From contig CALGGX010000274.1 of NCBI GenBank assembly GCA_937916025.1, positions 1 through 15,619 of the forward strand: a DNA stretch of 15,619 nt, written 5' to 3'. Position numbers and translations under genes: made by a program. Under the pieces are notes generated by a model that worked only from the letters and a program-made list of their open reading frames with translations, did no database searches and was not told the DNA's origin. The DNA is from an uncultured Selenomonadales bacterium. Its GTDB lineage: Bacteria > Bacillota_C > Negativicutes > Selenomonadales > Selenomonadaceae. Below are positions 1 through 6,912 of this stretch, piece after piece. Numbering within the stretch: the first letter of the stretch is position 1; each line of letters opens with the position of its first letter.

Positions 1-2
1 CC

Positions 3-113
3 TGCAGCGAGCCGGACGGCGTTCGGTACACCTGGCGGGGAGCGGGATTTGAAATCCCCGTGTTCGTGGGGATCCCCGGAAAATTCACCGTTTATAATTC
101 GCTCGCCGCACTC
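3..113 (+). CDS. Fragment of a MurE-like Mur ligase, cut at both ends
   Basis: Frame 3 on the plus strand is open from the window edge. It reads CSEPDGVRYTWRG, then FEIPVFVGIPGKF, then TVYNSLAAL. The 'I-P-G-K-F-x-V-Y-N-x-L-A-A' block is the conserved central-domain motif of Mur ligases, best known as G-x-F-N-V-Y-N-x-L-A-A in MurE (UDP-MurNAc-tripeptide synthetase, peptidoglycan precursor synthesis). After about position 113 the frame loses family resemblance and stops at 141-143, inside the antisense of flhF. Codons here favour GGG, CCC and GTG more than the rest of the window. The fragment therefore seems to come from another locus or organism and to be joined head-on to flhF. The family assignment rests on about 35 residues. 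Confidence 0.6.
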
Positions 114-658
114 TCCGGTTGCGGTTCCGGCACGACATTTTGAACCGGCGGCACCGGAATCGGTTCATCACTTTGCGGACGTTCGTCGACAATCGGCTCA
201 ATCGGTGTCGGCGGCGACGGCATGTTGAAAGTGTAATCCGTCGAATTGTCGATCGGCGGTTCCGGAGGCTTCGGCGGCTCGGGAATCGGTTCCGCAATTG
301 CGGGAGCCGTTTCCGTGCGAAGACTTTCTGCCGCGCGGAGCGGCGGAGTCATTTCCGCCTTTATGACGCCTTCCGCCGTGCCGCTCGTCTTGTATTGCGA
401 GACAACCGACGGCGATCGTACCGCCACGGGCGGCGACGGCTTTTGAACTTCGCGTTTTTCTGTCGGCAACTCTTTTTTCGGAGGCTTTTCGTCTTCGATC
501 GCCGCCGTCAATTCGATCATTTCGCGGCTCCCCATCCCCAGAAATCCGCCGTCTTTGTACTTCTTCGTGTGAAGGATCACGGCGTTTTCACCGAGTTCCT
601 GCTTCATCTGCGCAACCGCTTCACGCATCGATGACGCTTTAAACACTTTGATCTGCAC
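92..658 (-). CDS. flhF: FlhF, N-terminal part only (flagellar placement GTPase, truncated)
   Basis: FlhF is an SRP-type GTPase that sets flagellar position and number. The visible 188 residues start MQIKVFKASSMREAVAQM and continue ELGENAVILHTKKYKDGGFLG, the typical FlhF N-terminal B domain. After about residue 60 the sequence becomes a Pro/Glu-rich linker. The SRP54-type G domain that should follow (P-loop and later G motifs) is missing, because the reading frame ends in SAASEL at a stop next to foreign-looking sequence. The start is GTG, placed directly after the flhA stop codon (TAA then GTG), so translation is probably coupled. The truncation is best explained by a chimeric join near positions 98-118, not by a natural short FlhF. 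The stop codon itself may belong to the joined sequence. Confidence 0.85.
   Translation of the reverse strand: MQIKVFKASSMREAVAQMKQELGENAVILHTKKYKDGGFLGMGSREMIELTAAIEDEKPPKKELPTEKREVQKPSPPVAVRSPSVVSQYKTSGTAEGVIKAEMTPPLRAAESLRTETAPAIAEPIPEPPKPPEPPIDNSTDYTFNMPSPPTPIEPIVDERPQSDEPIPVPPVQNVVPEPQPESAASEL
98..118. other. Chimeric junction between MurE-like fragment and flhF
   Basis: To the left, plus-strand frame 3 reads as a Mur ligase. To the right, the minus strand reads as the FlhF linker (PEPQPE at 113-130). Both genes are broken within the same roughly 20 bases, in opposite orientation. A short ambiguous stretch fits both readings, as expected for a microhomology join. Confidence 0.6.
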
Positions 659-2836
659 TTAGAGCTTCACCACCCCGACGATTTGAATTTCGACTGTCTG
701 ATCTATTTCGGCGTGCGAGACGATCGTCAAGCCGCTGATTGATCTCTCAATCAATTTTCTGAAATACAGGCGTACCGCCGGCGATGTCAAAACGATTGGT
801 TGATATCCGGCATTGGTCATTTTTTCGAGTTCGCCGTTTAATGACTGCACCAACTTGCGCATTGAATCCGGGTCCATCGATACGAACGAGCCGTGATCGG
901 TTCGCTGTACCGACGCCGCGATCTTTTGCTCCAATCCGGGATCGAGCGTCACGCATGTCAGCACGTTGTCTTGAACGACTTGCGAAGTGATCTGCCGCGC
1001 CATTGCATGGCGGACGTACTCCGTCAAAATCTCCGTGTCTTTCGTCGCGCGCCCGTAATCCGCAAGTACTTCGATGATTGTTGCCATGTCGCGGATCGAT
1101 ATCCGTTCTTTCAGCAAATTGGCGAGCACTTTCTGAATTTCGCCGACGCCCATGAGTTCCGGAATGACTTCGTCGACGAGCGATTGATGCGTCTTTGCAA
1201 GGTTGTCGATGAGATTTTGCGTCTCCTGACGCCCGAGAATTTCCGCCGCGTGTTGTTTGATGACTTCCGTCAAATGCGTGGCGAGCACCGAAACCGCGTC
1301 GACGACGGTATAGCCGTTGAGCTCCGCCTGCTCGCGTTCGCTCTCGGGAATCCACAGCGCGGGGAGTCCGAAAGCCGGCTCTATTGTCTCTATGCCCGGA
1401 ACTTCTTCAAACACCGTGCCGGAATTCATTGCAAGGAAATGATCCAACAACAATTCGCCGCGCGCGATCTCCATGCCTTTGAGTTTGATGATGTAAGCAT
1501 TCGGTTTGATCTGAATGTTATCGCGAATTCGGATGGTTGGAACGACCAAACCGAGTTCGAGCGCGCATTGCCGTCGGATCATGACAATTCGATCGAGCAG
1601 ATCGCCGCCCTGTCCGGTATCGACGAGCGGGATCAATGAGTAGCCGATTTCCAATTCCATGGGATCGACTTGCAACAGTGAGACGATGTTTTCGGGACGC
1701 GTGGCTTCGGCTTTTGCTTCGGCTTGCAGTGCCGCTTCTTCTTCTTCGGTTGTCGTCGAAACGCCGCGTTGCAGTTGATAGCCGATGAAACCGCAAATCA
1801 CCGCCAGCGCGAAAAACGGCACGCCCGGCAAGCCCGGTACTATCGACAGCAAGCCGAGCACGACCGACACGATGAAGAAAATTCTTTCATTGCGGAATAA
1901 CTGCCCGACGATATCCTGACCGAGATTGCCTTCCGACGCCGCGCGGGTGACGATGATACCGGTTGCCGTCGAGATCAACAGCGCGGGGATTTGACTTACC
2001 AAACCTTCACCGACCGTCAACAGCGTGTAAGTTTGAAGCGAATCCGCCGCCGACATGTCGCGTTGCGCCATTCCGATTATAAAACCGCCGCCGATATTGA
2101 TCAGCATTATGACGATTGCGGCAATCGCATCGCCTTTGACGAATTTTGAAGCACCGTCCATTGCTCCGAAGAAGTCCGCTTCGCGTTGGATTTTTTCGCG
2201 CCGAACTTTCGCTTCGGCGTCCGTGATTGCGCCTTGGTTTAAGTCCGCGTCGATTGCCATCTGCTTACCGGGCATCGCGTCCAATGTAAAACGCGCCGAA
2301 ACTTCCGCCACGCGCTCGGAACCTTTCGTAATGACGATGAAGTTGATGATAACCAAAATGATAAACATGATGAAGCCGACGACGGGATTACCGCCGACGA
2401 CGAAATTGCCGAAGGCGGTTATGACTTCGCCGGCGTAGCCGTTGATCAAAATCAAGCGCGTCGACGAAATGTTTAACGCCAATCGAAACAGCGTCGTCAC
2501 GAGCAGTAATGACGGAAATACGGATAAATCCAATGCTTCTTCATTGTAAATCGCGCTCATAATGACGATGAGCGCAATCGTGATATTCAAACAGATCAAA
2601 AGATCGAGCAGCGCGGTCGGCAACGGAATGATCATCATGATGACGATCATGACCAGCGTGAACGCGATGATGACGTCGCTGTATTTCTGAATGAACGAGC
2701 CGAGCGATACTCCGCCGCCCGACATTTCACCCGGTGATGCCATGCCTCTATCCCTCTTCTTTAATTCGTGCTGCCGTCGGAGCTCGCCGAGCGATTGCTC
2801 CAGTCGAGAAAATACGTCTTCGTTGTTCATCTCCAT
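659..2836 (-). CDS. flhA: FlhA, flagellar type III export gate protein
   Basis: FlhA forms the nonameric ring of the flagellar type III export gate in the inner membrane, and its cytoplasmic domain docks substrates and chaperones. The protein has about 50 hydrophilic residues, then a series of membrane segments starting near residue 55 (VIIAFTLVMIVIMMIIPLP). The FHIPEP-family signature RVAEVSARFTLDAMPGKQMA lies around residues 175-195, followed by the conserved AIDADLNQGAI. The C-terminal half, from about residue 380, is the soluble FlhA-C domain. The chosen start is the ATG at 2836; a TTG lies one codon upstream. A later ATG at 2743 has a GAGGG sequence before it and is a real alternative, giving a protein about 31 residues shorter. 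The gene follows flhB with a 74-base gap that carries a promoter-like sequence, and abuts flhF. Confidence 0.97.
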   Translation of the reverse strand: MEMNNEDVFSRLEQSLGELRRQHELKKRDRGMASPGEMSGGGVSLGSFIQKYSDVIIAFTLVMIVIMMIIPLPTALLDLLICLNITIALIVIMSAIYNEEALDLSVFPSLLLVTTLFRLALNISSTRLILINGYAGEVITAFGNFVVGGNPVVGFIMFIILVIINFIVITKGSERVAEVSARFTLDAMPGKQMAIDADLNQGAITDAEAKVRREKIQREADFFGAMDGASKFVKGDAIAAIVIMLINIGGGFIIGMAQRDMSAADSLQTYTLLTVGEGLVSQIPALLISTATGIIVTRAASEGNLGQDIVGQLFRNERIFFIVSVVLGLLSIVPGLPGVPFFALAVICGFIGYQLQRGVSTTTEEEEAALQAEAKAEATRPENIVSLLQVDPMELEIGYSLIPLVDTGQGGDLLDRIVMIRRQCALELGLVVPTIRIRDNIQIKPNAYIIKLKGMEIARGELLLDHFLAMNSGTVFEEVPGIETIEPAFGLPALWIPESEREQAELNGYTVVDAVSVLATHLTEVIKQHAAEILGRQETQNLIDNLAKTHQSLVDEVIPELMGVGEIQKVLANLLKERISIRDMATIIEVLADYGRATKDTEILTEYVRHAMARQITSQVVQDNVLTCVTLDPGLEQKIAASVQRTDHGSFVSMDPDSMRKLVQSLNGELEKMTNAGYQPIVLTSPAVRLYFRKLIERSISGLTIVSHAEIDQTVEIQIVGVVKL

Positions 2837-2886
2837 CAATCGTCTCTATTTCATTTCAAATGCCCTCAAACGATAAATCATCATAT

Positions 2887-2914
2887 ATTATCAAGCGGCA
2901 GTGTCAATTGTCAA
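2887..2914 (-). promoter_or_regulatory. Predicted sigma-70-like promoter upstream of flhA
   Basis: On the minus strand a perfect -35 TTGACA (2909-2914) is followed after 16 bases by GATAAT (2887-2892), five of six matches to the -10 consensus. The -35 box overlaps the flhB stop codon. It would give flhA-flhF extra transcription independent of the upstream operon. Confidence 0.5.
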
Positions 2915-4065
2915 GCGGCGGCGGACTGCGGACGGACTTTGTTTTTCAATCGATAGACATGCGCGAGTACTTCCGCAACTGCCTGATACAGTTCACGCGG
3001 AACGGTATCGCCGACTTGAACCGCTTCGTAAAGCGCGCGCGCGAGCGGCTTGTTTTCGAGGATCGGAATTTTGTGTTCTCGCGCAATCTCTTTTATCCTC
3101 TCGGCGACTATATCCTGCCCTTTTGCGAGCACGACCGGTGCCGTCATTCCCTGCTTGTACATCAACGCGACCGCCAAATGCGTCGGGTTCGTGACGATGA
3201 CGTCCGCCTTCGGCACTTCCTGCATCATTCGCATCATTGCCATTTGCCGTTGTTTCTGTCGAATTTTGCCTTTGATTTGCGGATCGCCTTCGGTCTGTTT
3301 GAATTCGTCTTTGACTTCCTGCTTGGTCATCATCAAGTCTTGCGTCATTTGCCATGATTGATACGCGTAATCGGCAATCGCAAGAACGATGATCACCGCA
3401 ATGATCTGAAACGCCAGAGTGAAGATTATGTCGGCGATTTGCGCAAGGCTCGTTCCCAAGTCGAGATATATGAAATACGGCATGTACGGAATTTGTTCCT
3501 CGACGTAGAGCCAGATGAAAAATCCGATGATGATGATCTTCAGAATCGACTTAATCAATTCGACAAGAGAACGCTTGCTGAAAATGCGTCCGAAGCCGTT
3601 GATCGGATTTAAATTGTCGAGTTTCGGCTCGAGTTTTTCCGTCGAAACGACAAGTCCGACTTGCAGGAGATTGATCCCGAGCCCCATGAACATGATCGCG
3701 ATCATCACCGGCAACGACGTTTTCGCAATCAACATCATTACGTCGATCAGCAATCGCATGAGCGATTCCGTTGACGTGCTCTGGTAGAGATTGCTGTAGA
3801 TGTAAGTCATGTATTCGGCGAGATTGCCGTAAATATACTCCCACAGCAATCGGAGCATGAAAAAGCCCATCAACAGCACGGCGGCGGCATTGAGTTCCTG
3901 ACTTCGCGCGACTTGACCTTTATTGCGGGCGTCGCGCCGCTTTTTGTCGGTCGGTTGTTCGGTCTTGTCGCCTTCCGCAAACAATTGAAGTTCGAAAATC
4001 GGTTCTGCCGGACTAAACTCCTGCCATTGCCTTGATTGCCAGTGAAATATTTCCGTACATATCAT
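2911..4065 (-). CDS. flhB: FlhB, flagellar export switch protein
   Basis: FlhB is the inner-membrane export component whose self-cleavage switches export from rod/hook to filament substrates. It shows the family N-terminus LQLFAEGDKTEQPTDKKRRD (residues 26-45), four hydrophobic segments between about 60 and 235, and the autocleavage site NPTH at about 293-296, followed by LAVALMY. The 384-residue length is ordinary if the ATG at 4065 is used. That start overlaps the end of fliR by 53 bases and lacks a good ribosome binding site. Downstream of it there is no ATG or GTG before the conserved LQLFAEG block, only an ATT and a TTG inside the block. The 4065 start or a rare start codon near 4000 are therefore the options, and either implies coupling with fliR translation. 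Confidence 0.96.
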   Translation of the reverse strand: MICTEIFHWQSRQWQEFSPAEPIFELQLFAEGDKTEQPTDKKRRDARNKGQVARSQELNAAAVLLMGFFMLRLLWEYIYGNLAEYMTYIYSNLYQSTSTESLMRLLIDVMMLIAKTSLPVMIAIMFMGLGINLLQVGLVVSTEKLEPKLDNLNPINGFGRIFSKRSLVELIKSILKIIIIGFFIWLYVEEQIPYMPYFIYLDLGTSLAQIADIIFTLAFQIIAVIIVLAIADYAYQSWQMTQDLMMTKQEVKDEFKQTEGDPQIKGKIRQKQRQMAMMRMMQEVPKADVIVTNPTHLAVALMYKQGMTAPVVLAKGQDIVAERIKEIAREHKIPILENKPLARALYEAVQVGDTVPRELYQAVAEVLAHVYRLKNKVRPQSAAA

Positions 4066-4798
4066 TGAATATCACATCCAAAAACAGAACGTAAAACGGC
4101 ATCAGCATCATCAAAACTCCGGTGCCGAGAAACAGATGGAGCGGAATTCCGATGACAAAAATGTTCATTTGCGGCATGGTGCGCGCGAGGATGCCCATGC
4201 CGACATTGACCATCAAAATCGCGAACGTCACCGGCATGGCAATCTTCATGCCCGTCATAAAAATCGCGCCGGTTACGTCTCCGATTAATGACGACAACTC
4301 TACGTTGTATTGCGCGGTTGCGAGCGGTACGATGTTGAAACTCTCCGCCAACGCCGAGAGAATGATGTGATGCCCGTTGACGACGAGCATGATCAAAATG
4401 GCGAGATTGTACATGAAACTTCCGATCAAGGCGATCTGCTGACCGCTGGTCGGATCCATTACATTGACGACGGCGTAACCGACTTGCATATCCATGACTT
4501 TACCCGCCATGTTTATTGCCGAAAGCGCGGCGGCTCCGACGAAGCCGATCAACCACCCGATCAGAATTTCTTCGCAAAGCATCAGCGCGTAATTCCAAAC
4601 ATCGGCGGGAATTTCGACGGGAGTATCGACGACGGGATAAAGGATTGCGGCGATTGAAATTGCGCTTGCCGCTTTGATCTGCGTGGGGATGTTCATACTG
4701 CCGAAGAAAGGCGAGAGCATGAAAATCCCCGTCGTGCGGCTCAAAATGATCAAAAATGCCGCCAAATGATTTTGAATTAAATCAAAAAAATCAACCAT
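4013..4798 (-). CDS. fliR: FliR, flagellar export gate membrane protein
   Basis: FliR joins FliP and FliQ in the helical core of the flagellar export gate. The 261 residues are almost entirely hydrophobic segments, with the family features LSRTTGIFMLSPFFG near the N-terminus, then IPTQIKAASAISIA, and a C-terminal IGIPLHLFLGTGVLM. Length is typical. The ATG start at 4798 is supported by the conserved N-terminus. No Shine-Dalgarno sequence is visible in the 20 bases before it, because this upstream region is occupied by a heptamer repeat hairpin. The gene lies between fliQ (92 bases upstream) and flhB (overlapping). Confidence 0.96.
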   Translation of the reverse strand: MVDFFDLIQNHLAAFLIILSRTTGIFMLSPFFGSMNIPTQIKAASAISIAAILYPVVDTPVEIPADVWNYALMLCEEILIGWLIGFVGAAALSAINMAGKVMDMQVGYAVVNVMDPTSGQQIALIGSFMYNLAILIMLVVNGHHIILSALAESFNIVPLATAQYNVELSSLIGDVTGAIFMTGMKIAMPVTFAILMVNVGMGILARTMPQMNIFVIGIPLHLFLGTGVLMMLMPFYVLFLDVIFNDMYGNISLAIKAMAGV

Positions 4799-4806
4799 GA
4801 TAATTC

Positions 4807-4888
4807 AATTCGTAATTAGTAATGCGTAATGCGTAATTGGAGGACGGGAGTTCGGTTTTTAATTACGAATTACGAATTACGCATTGCC
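4807..4888. repeat. Heptamer repeats in inverted arrangement (hairpin) between fliQ and fliR
   Basis: Positions 4811-4838 on the plus strand read as four heptamers, CGTAATT AGTAATG CGTAATG and CGTAATT. After a 22-base spacer, 4861-4888 reads AATTACG three times and then CATTGCC, which is the same unit inverted. Pairing the arms gives 22 of 28 matches, strongest next to the loop. It interrupts an otherwise tightly packed operon and contains nothing coding. It looks like a dispersed short repeat element or a processing/attenuation hairpin. Confidence 0.7.
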
Positions 4889-4890
4889 TT

Positions 4891-5160
4891 TCAGCCGATG
4901 CGTTGCGGCAGATTGACGATGATGCCGGTCACGAATTCAATCATCAATCGCAACATCCAAGGTCCGAAGATCAAAATCGCAACGAACACCGCAATAATTT
5001 TCGGGATGAACGCCAGCGTCTGCTCTTGAATTGAAGTTGTCGCTTGAAAAATACTCACCGACAAGCCGACAACCAAACCGAGCCCGAGCATCGGAGCCGA
5101 TATCAACATTACCATCATCAACGCCTGTTGCGCCAATTGAATTACCAATTCCGAACTCAT
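4891..5160 (-). CDS. fliQ: FliQ, flagellar export gate membrane protein
   Basis: An 89-residue protein with two membrane helices (about residues 14-38 and 50-75) separated by the conserved turn SIFQATTSIQEQTLAFIPKI. This is the FliQ/type III secretion small gate subunit, and the length is standard. Its ATG follows a strong GGAGGT seven bases upstream, and it starts 15 bases after the fliP stop. FliQ packs around FliP/FliR in the export core. Confidence 0.97.
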   Translation of the reverse strand: MSSELVIQLAQQALMMVMLISAPMLGLGLVVGLSVSIFQATTSIQEQTLAFIPKIIAVFVAILIFGPWMLRLMIEFVTGIIVNLPQRIG

Positions 5161-5175
5161 TGCATCGACCTCCGA

Positions 5176-5919
5176 TCATTTGAAACTCAAAATCAGCGAT
5201 CGGATCAGCAAGTGCCAACCGTCGACCATTACAAACAGCAGAATTTTGAACGGCATCGAGATCATTACCGGCGGCAACATCATCATGCCCATCGACATCA
5301 GTGTCGACGCGACTATCATATCAATTACGATGAACGGCACGTAGATCATAAAGCCCAATTGAAAGCCGGTCTTCAGCTCACTGATCATGAACGCGGGGAT
5401 CAACGTAAACGTCGAAACGTCGTCTTGCGTCTCCGGGCGTTCGTCGTTGGCAAGGTTGACGAAAAGTGCCAAATCCGCTTCGCGCGTCTGCTTGAACATG
5501 AACTCGCGAATCGGCTCTATGACATTGTCGATTGCCTCTTCTTGACTGATTTGCCCTGCAAGATACGGTTGAAGCCCCTGCTCGTTTGCTTGCGACCAAT
5601 ACGGACTCATCAAGTAAAATGTCATAAACAATGCAAGCGCGACGATGACTTGGTTTGACGGTACGTTTTGCGTCGCCAGCGCGCTTCGAAGGAAGCCAAG
5701 CACAACGACAATTCTCACAAACGACGTCGTCATAATCAAAATGCCGGGAGCCAAACTTACGACCGTCAAGATCGCCAGAACTTGCAGTGAACTTGCAACG
5801 TCTTGCGGACCTTCGGCGGTACCGACATCGACGTTTATGCTCGGAATTGCCGGAGCCGCTTCCGTTGTCGGGCACAGCAAGAGCAGAGCCGCGCCGATAA
5901 TAAAAAAAATGCCTCTCAT
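5176..5919 (-). CDS. fliP: FliP, flagellar export gate membrane protein
   Basis: FliP is the pentameric core of the flagellar protein-export channel. From the ATG at 5919 (AAGG sequence 8-9 bases upstream) it is 247 residues. A hydrophobic signal-like N-terminus (MRGIFFIIGAALLLLCPTTEA) is followed by a mature region with conserved TSFVRIVVVLGFLRSALATQ, then MSPYW, the FliP signature PAFMISELKTGFQLGF around residue 185, and DMIVASTLMSMGMMMLPPV. The frame is open 57 codons further upstream into fliO, but that part resembles nothing and overlaps fliO, so the internal ATG is preferred. The downstream neighbour is fliQ. Confidence 0.96.
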   Translation of the reverse strand: MRGIFFIIGAALLLLCPTTEAAPAIPSINVDVGTAEGPQDVASSLQVLAILTVVSLAPGILIMTTSFVRIVVVLGFLRSALATQNVPSNQVIVALALFMTFYLMSPYWSQANEQGLQPYLAGQISQEEAIDNVIEPIREFMFKQTREADLALFVNLANDERPETQDDVSTFTLIPAFMISELKTGFQLGFMIYVPFIVIDMIVASTLMSMGMMMLPPVMISMPFKILLFVMVDGWHLLIRSLILSFK

Positions 5920-5965
5920 CAACAATACCTTTTTCAATCGCTCGAAATTTCCGCGCGGATTGCGC

Positions 5966-6442
5966 TCAACGCCTTTTCTTTTTTGACGTGAGTCTGTCCA
6001 TGAGCGAAGACAGCGTTCCGAACTCCTGCCGAAAAACGTCGGATGAAATTGCCTTTGCTTCGGACCGGAGCCGATCGATCTCTTCTTCATCGGTGATCTC
6101 CGTCAAAAGATTGATCGAGCTGTCCGTTATGCCCAATAAAAATACTCTGCCCGCCATTTCTACTATGCAGACAGAGCGATTGGGTCCCAGCGGCAGATTT
6201 TCCAGCACTTTGCCCGTCTGTCCGCTCATCCGCGCGTTTAATTTTCCTCCGACGAGCCGCGCAAATACATATGCCATCACGAGGACTATCGCGAATACCG
6301 CTATCAAACTTATTACGTATGCCAGCGTCGACCACCAAGAAACGCCTGCCGCTACCGGTTCGACCTCTTCATATCCCGAAAGATAGCCGGCCGCTTCAAC
6401 ATGCGACGCCGGCATCGTAAATATTTTCCAAAATTCAGCCAA
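5966..6442 (-). CDS. fliO: FliO, flagellar export assembly factor
   Basis: FliO is a small single-span membrane protein that helps assemble the FliP ring. The predicted 158 residues have one membrane helix at about 38-62 (STLAYVISLIAVFAIVLVMA), then the FliO-type cytoplasmic domain with VLENLPLGPNRSVCIVEMAG and VFLLGITDSSINLLTEI, ending in a basic tail. The start used is a TTG at 6442 that overlaps the cheY stop codon (8-base overlap). An ATG nine codons later, at 6415, is the alternative. Neither has a strong ribosome binding site, so coupling to cheY is likely. Position between cheY and fliP is the standard Bacillota order. Confidence 0.9.
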   Translation of the reverse strand: MAEFWKIFTMPASHVEAAGYLSGYEEVEPVAAGVSWWSTLAYVISLIAVFAIVLVMAYVFARLVGGKLNARMSGQTGKVLENLPLGPNRSVCIVEMAGRVFLLGITDSSINLLTEITDEEEIDRLRSEAKAISSDVFRQEFGTLSSLMDRLTSKKKRR

Positions 6443-6797
6443 CGGCTTTTCTCACTGCTTCAAGCACACGATCAGCTTGGAAGGGCTTGACGATGAAGTC
6501 GCGCGCTCCCGCTTGAATTGCCTCTATAACCATTGCCTGTTGACCCATTGCAGAGCACATCACAATTTTGGCGTTCGGATCGATCTTGCGGATCGCCTTG
6601 ACTGCGCTTATGCCGTCCATCTCAGGCATCGTGATATCCATCGTCGTAAGGTCGGGGCGCAACTCGTTATACTTTTCAACCGCCTTCATTCCGTTCTCTG
6701 CTTCGCCTACCACTTCGTAGCCGTTCTTCGACAGAATGTCTTTGACCATCATGCGCATAAACGCTGCGTCGTCCACGACCAGTACTCGAACTGCCAT
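6435..6797 (-). CDS. cheY: CheY, chemotaxis response regulator
   Basis: A stand-alone receiver domain of 120 residues. The acidic pair D9-D10 (LVVDDAAFMRM), phosphoacceptor D54 (DLTTMDITMPEMDG), S82 (MCSAMG) and K104 (VKPFQ) are all present. Phosphorylated CheY binds the switch proteins FliM/FliY and changes rotation; its location directly after fliY and before fliO is the Bacillota arrangement. The ATG has a good GGAG sequence 8-9 bases upstream. A promoter-like sequence lies in the 115-base gap to fliY, so cheY and the export genes may be expressed separately from the upstream switch genes. Confidence 0.97.
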   Translation of the reverse strand: MAVRVLVVDDAAFMRMMVKDILSKNGYEVVGEAENGMKAVEKYNELRPDLTTMDITMPEMDGISAVKAIRKIDPNAKIVMCSAMGQQAMVIEAIQAGARDFIVKPFQADRVLEAVRKAVG

Positions 6798-6861
6798 AAA
6801 TCATCTCTCCTCTATTAATCTCAAAATCATCATCGAATTTCAAAAATGACATGTCGACTGC

Positions 6862-6890
6862 ATTATACAACATCAATCGACAATCGGCAA
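6862..6890 (-). promoter_or_regulatory. Predicted sigma-70-like promoter upstream of cheY
   Basis: Minus strand: TTGCCG (6885-6890), 17-base spacer, then a perfect TATAAT (6862-6867). It lies 65 bases before the cheY start, in the only sizeable gap between fliY and cheY, and would drive cheY-fliO-P-Q-R-flhB and onward. Confidence 0.6.
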
Positions 6891-6912
6891 TACCCGTTTT
6901 TGAAAAAATTAA

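Noticed and set aside
119..634. 171-codon plus-strand frame opposite flhF
   Set aside because: The Arg-rich composition is the antisense of the Pro/Glu-rich FlhF linker.
2734..3357. 207-codon plus-strand frame over the flhA start and flhB
   Set aside because: Shadow of flhB; no conserved motifs, and the sense frame has the NPTH site.
4807..4888. CRISPR array or Rho-independent terminator in the fliQ-fliR gap
   Set aside because: The units are seven bases without spacers, so this is not CRISPR. The stem is AT-rich, without a T tract on the minus strand after it, so it is not a typical terminator inside this operon.
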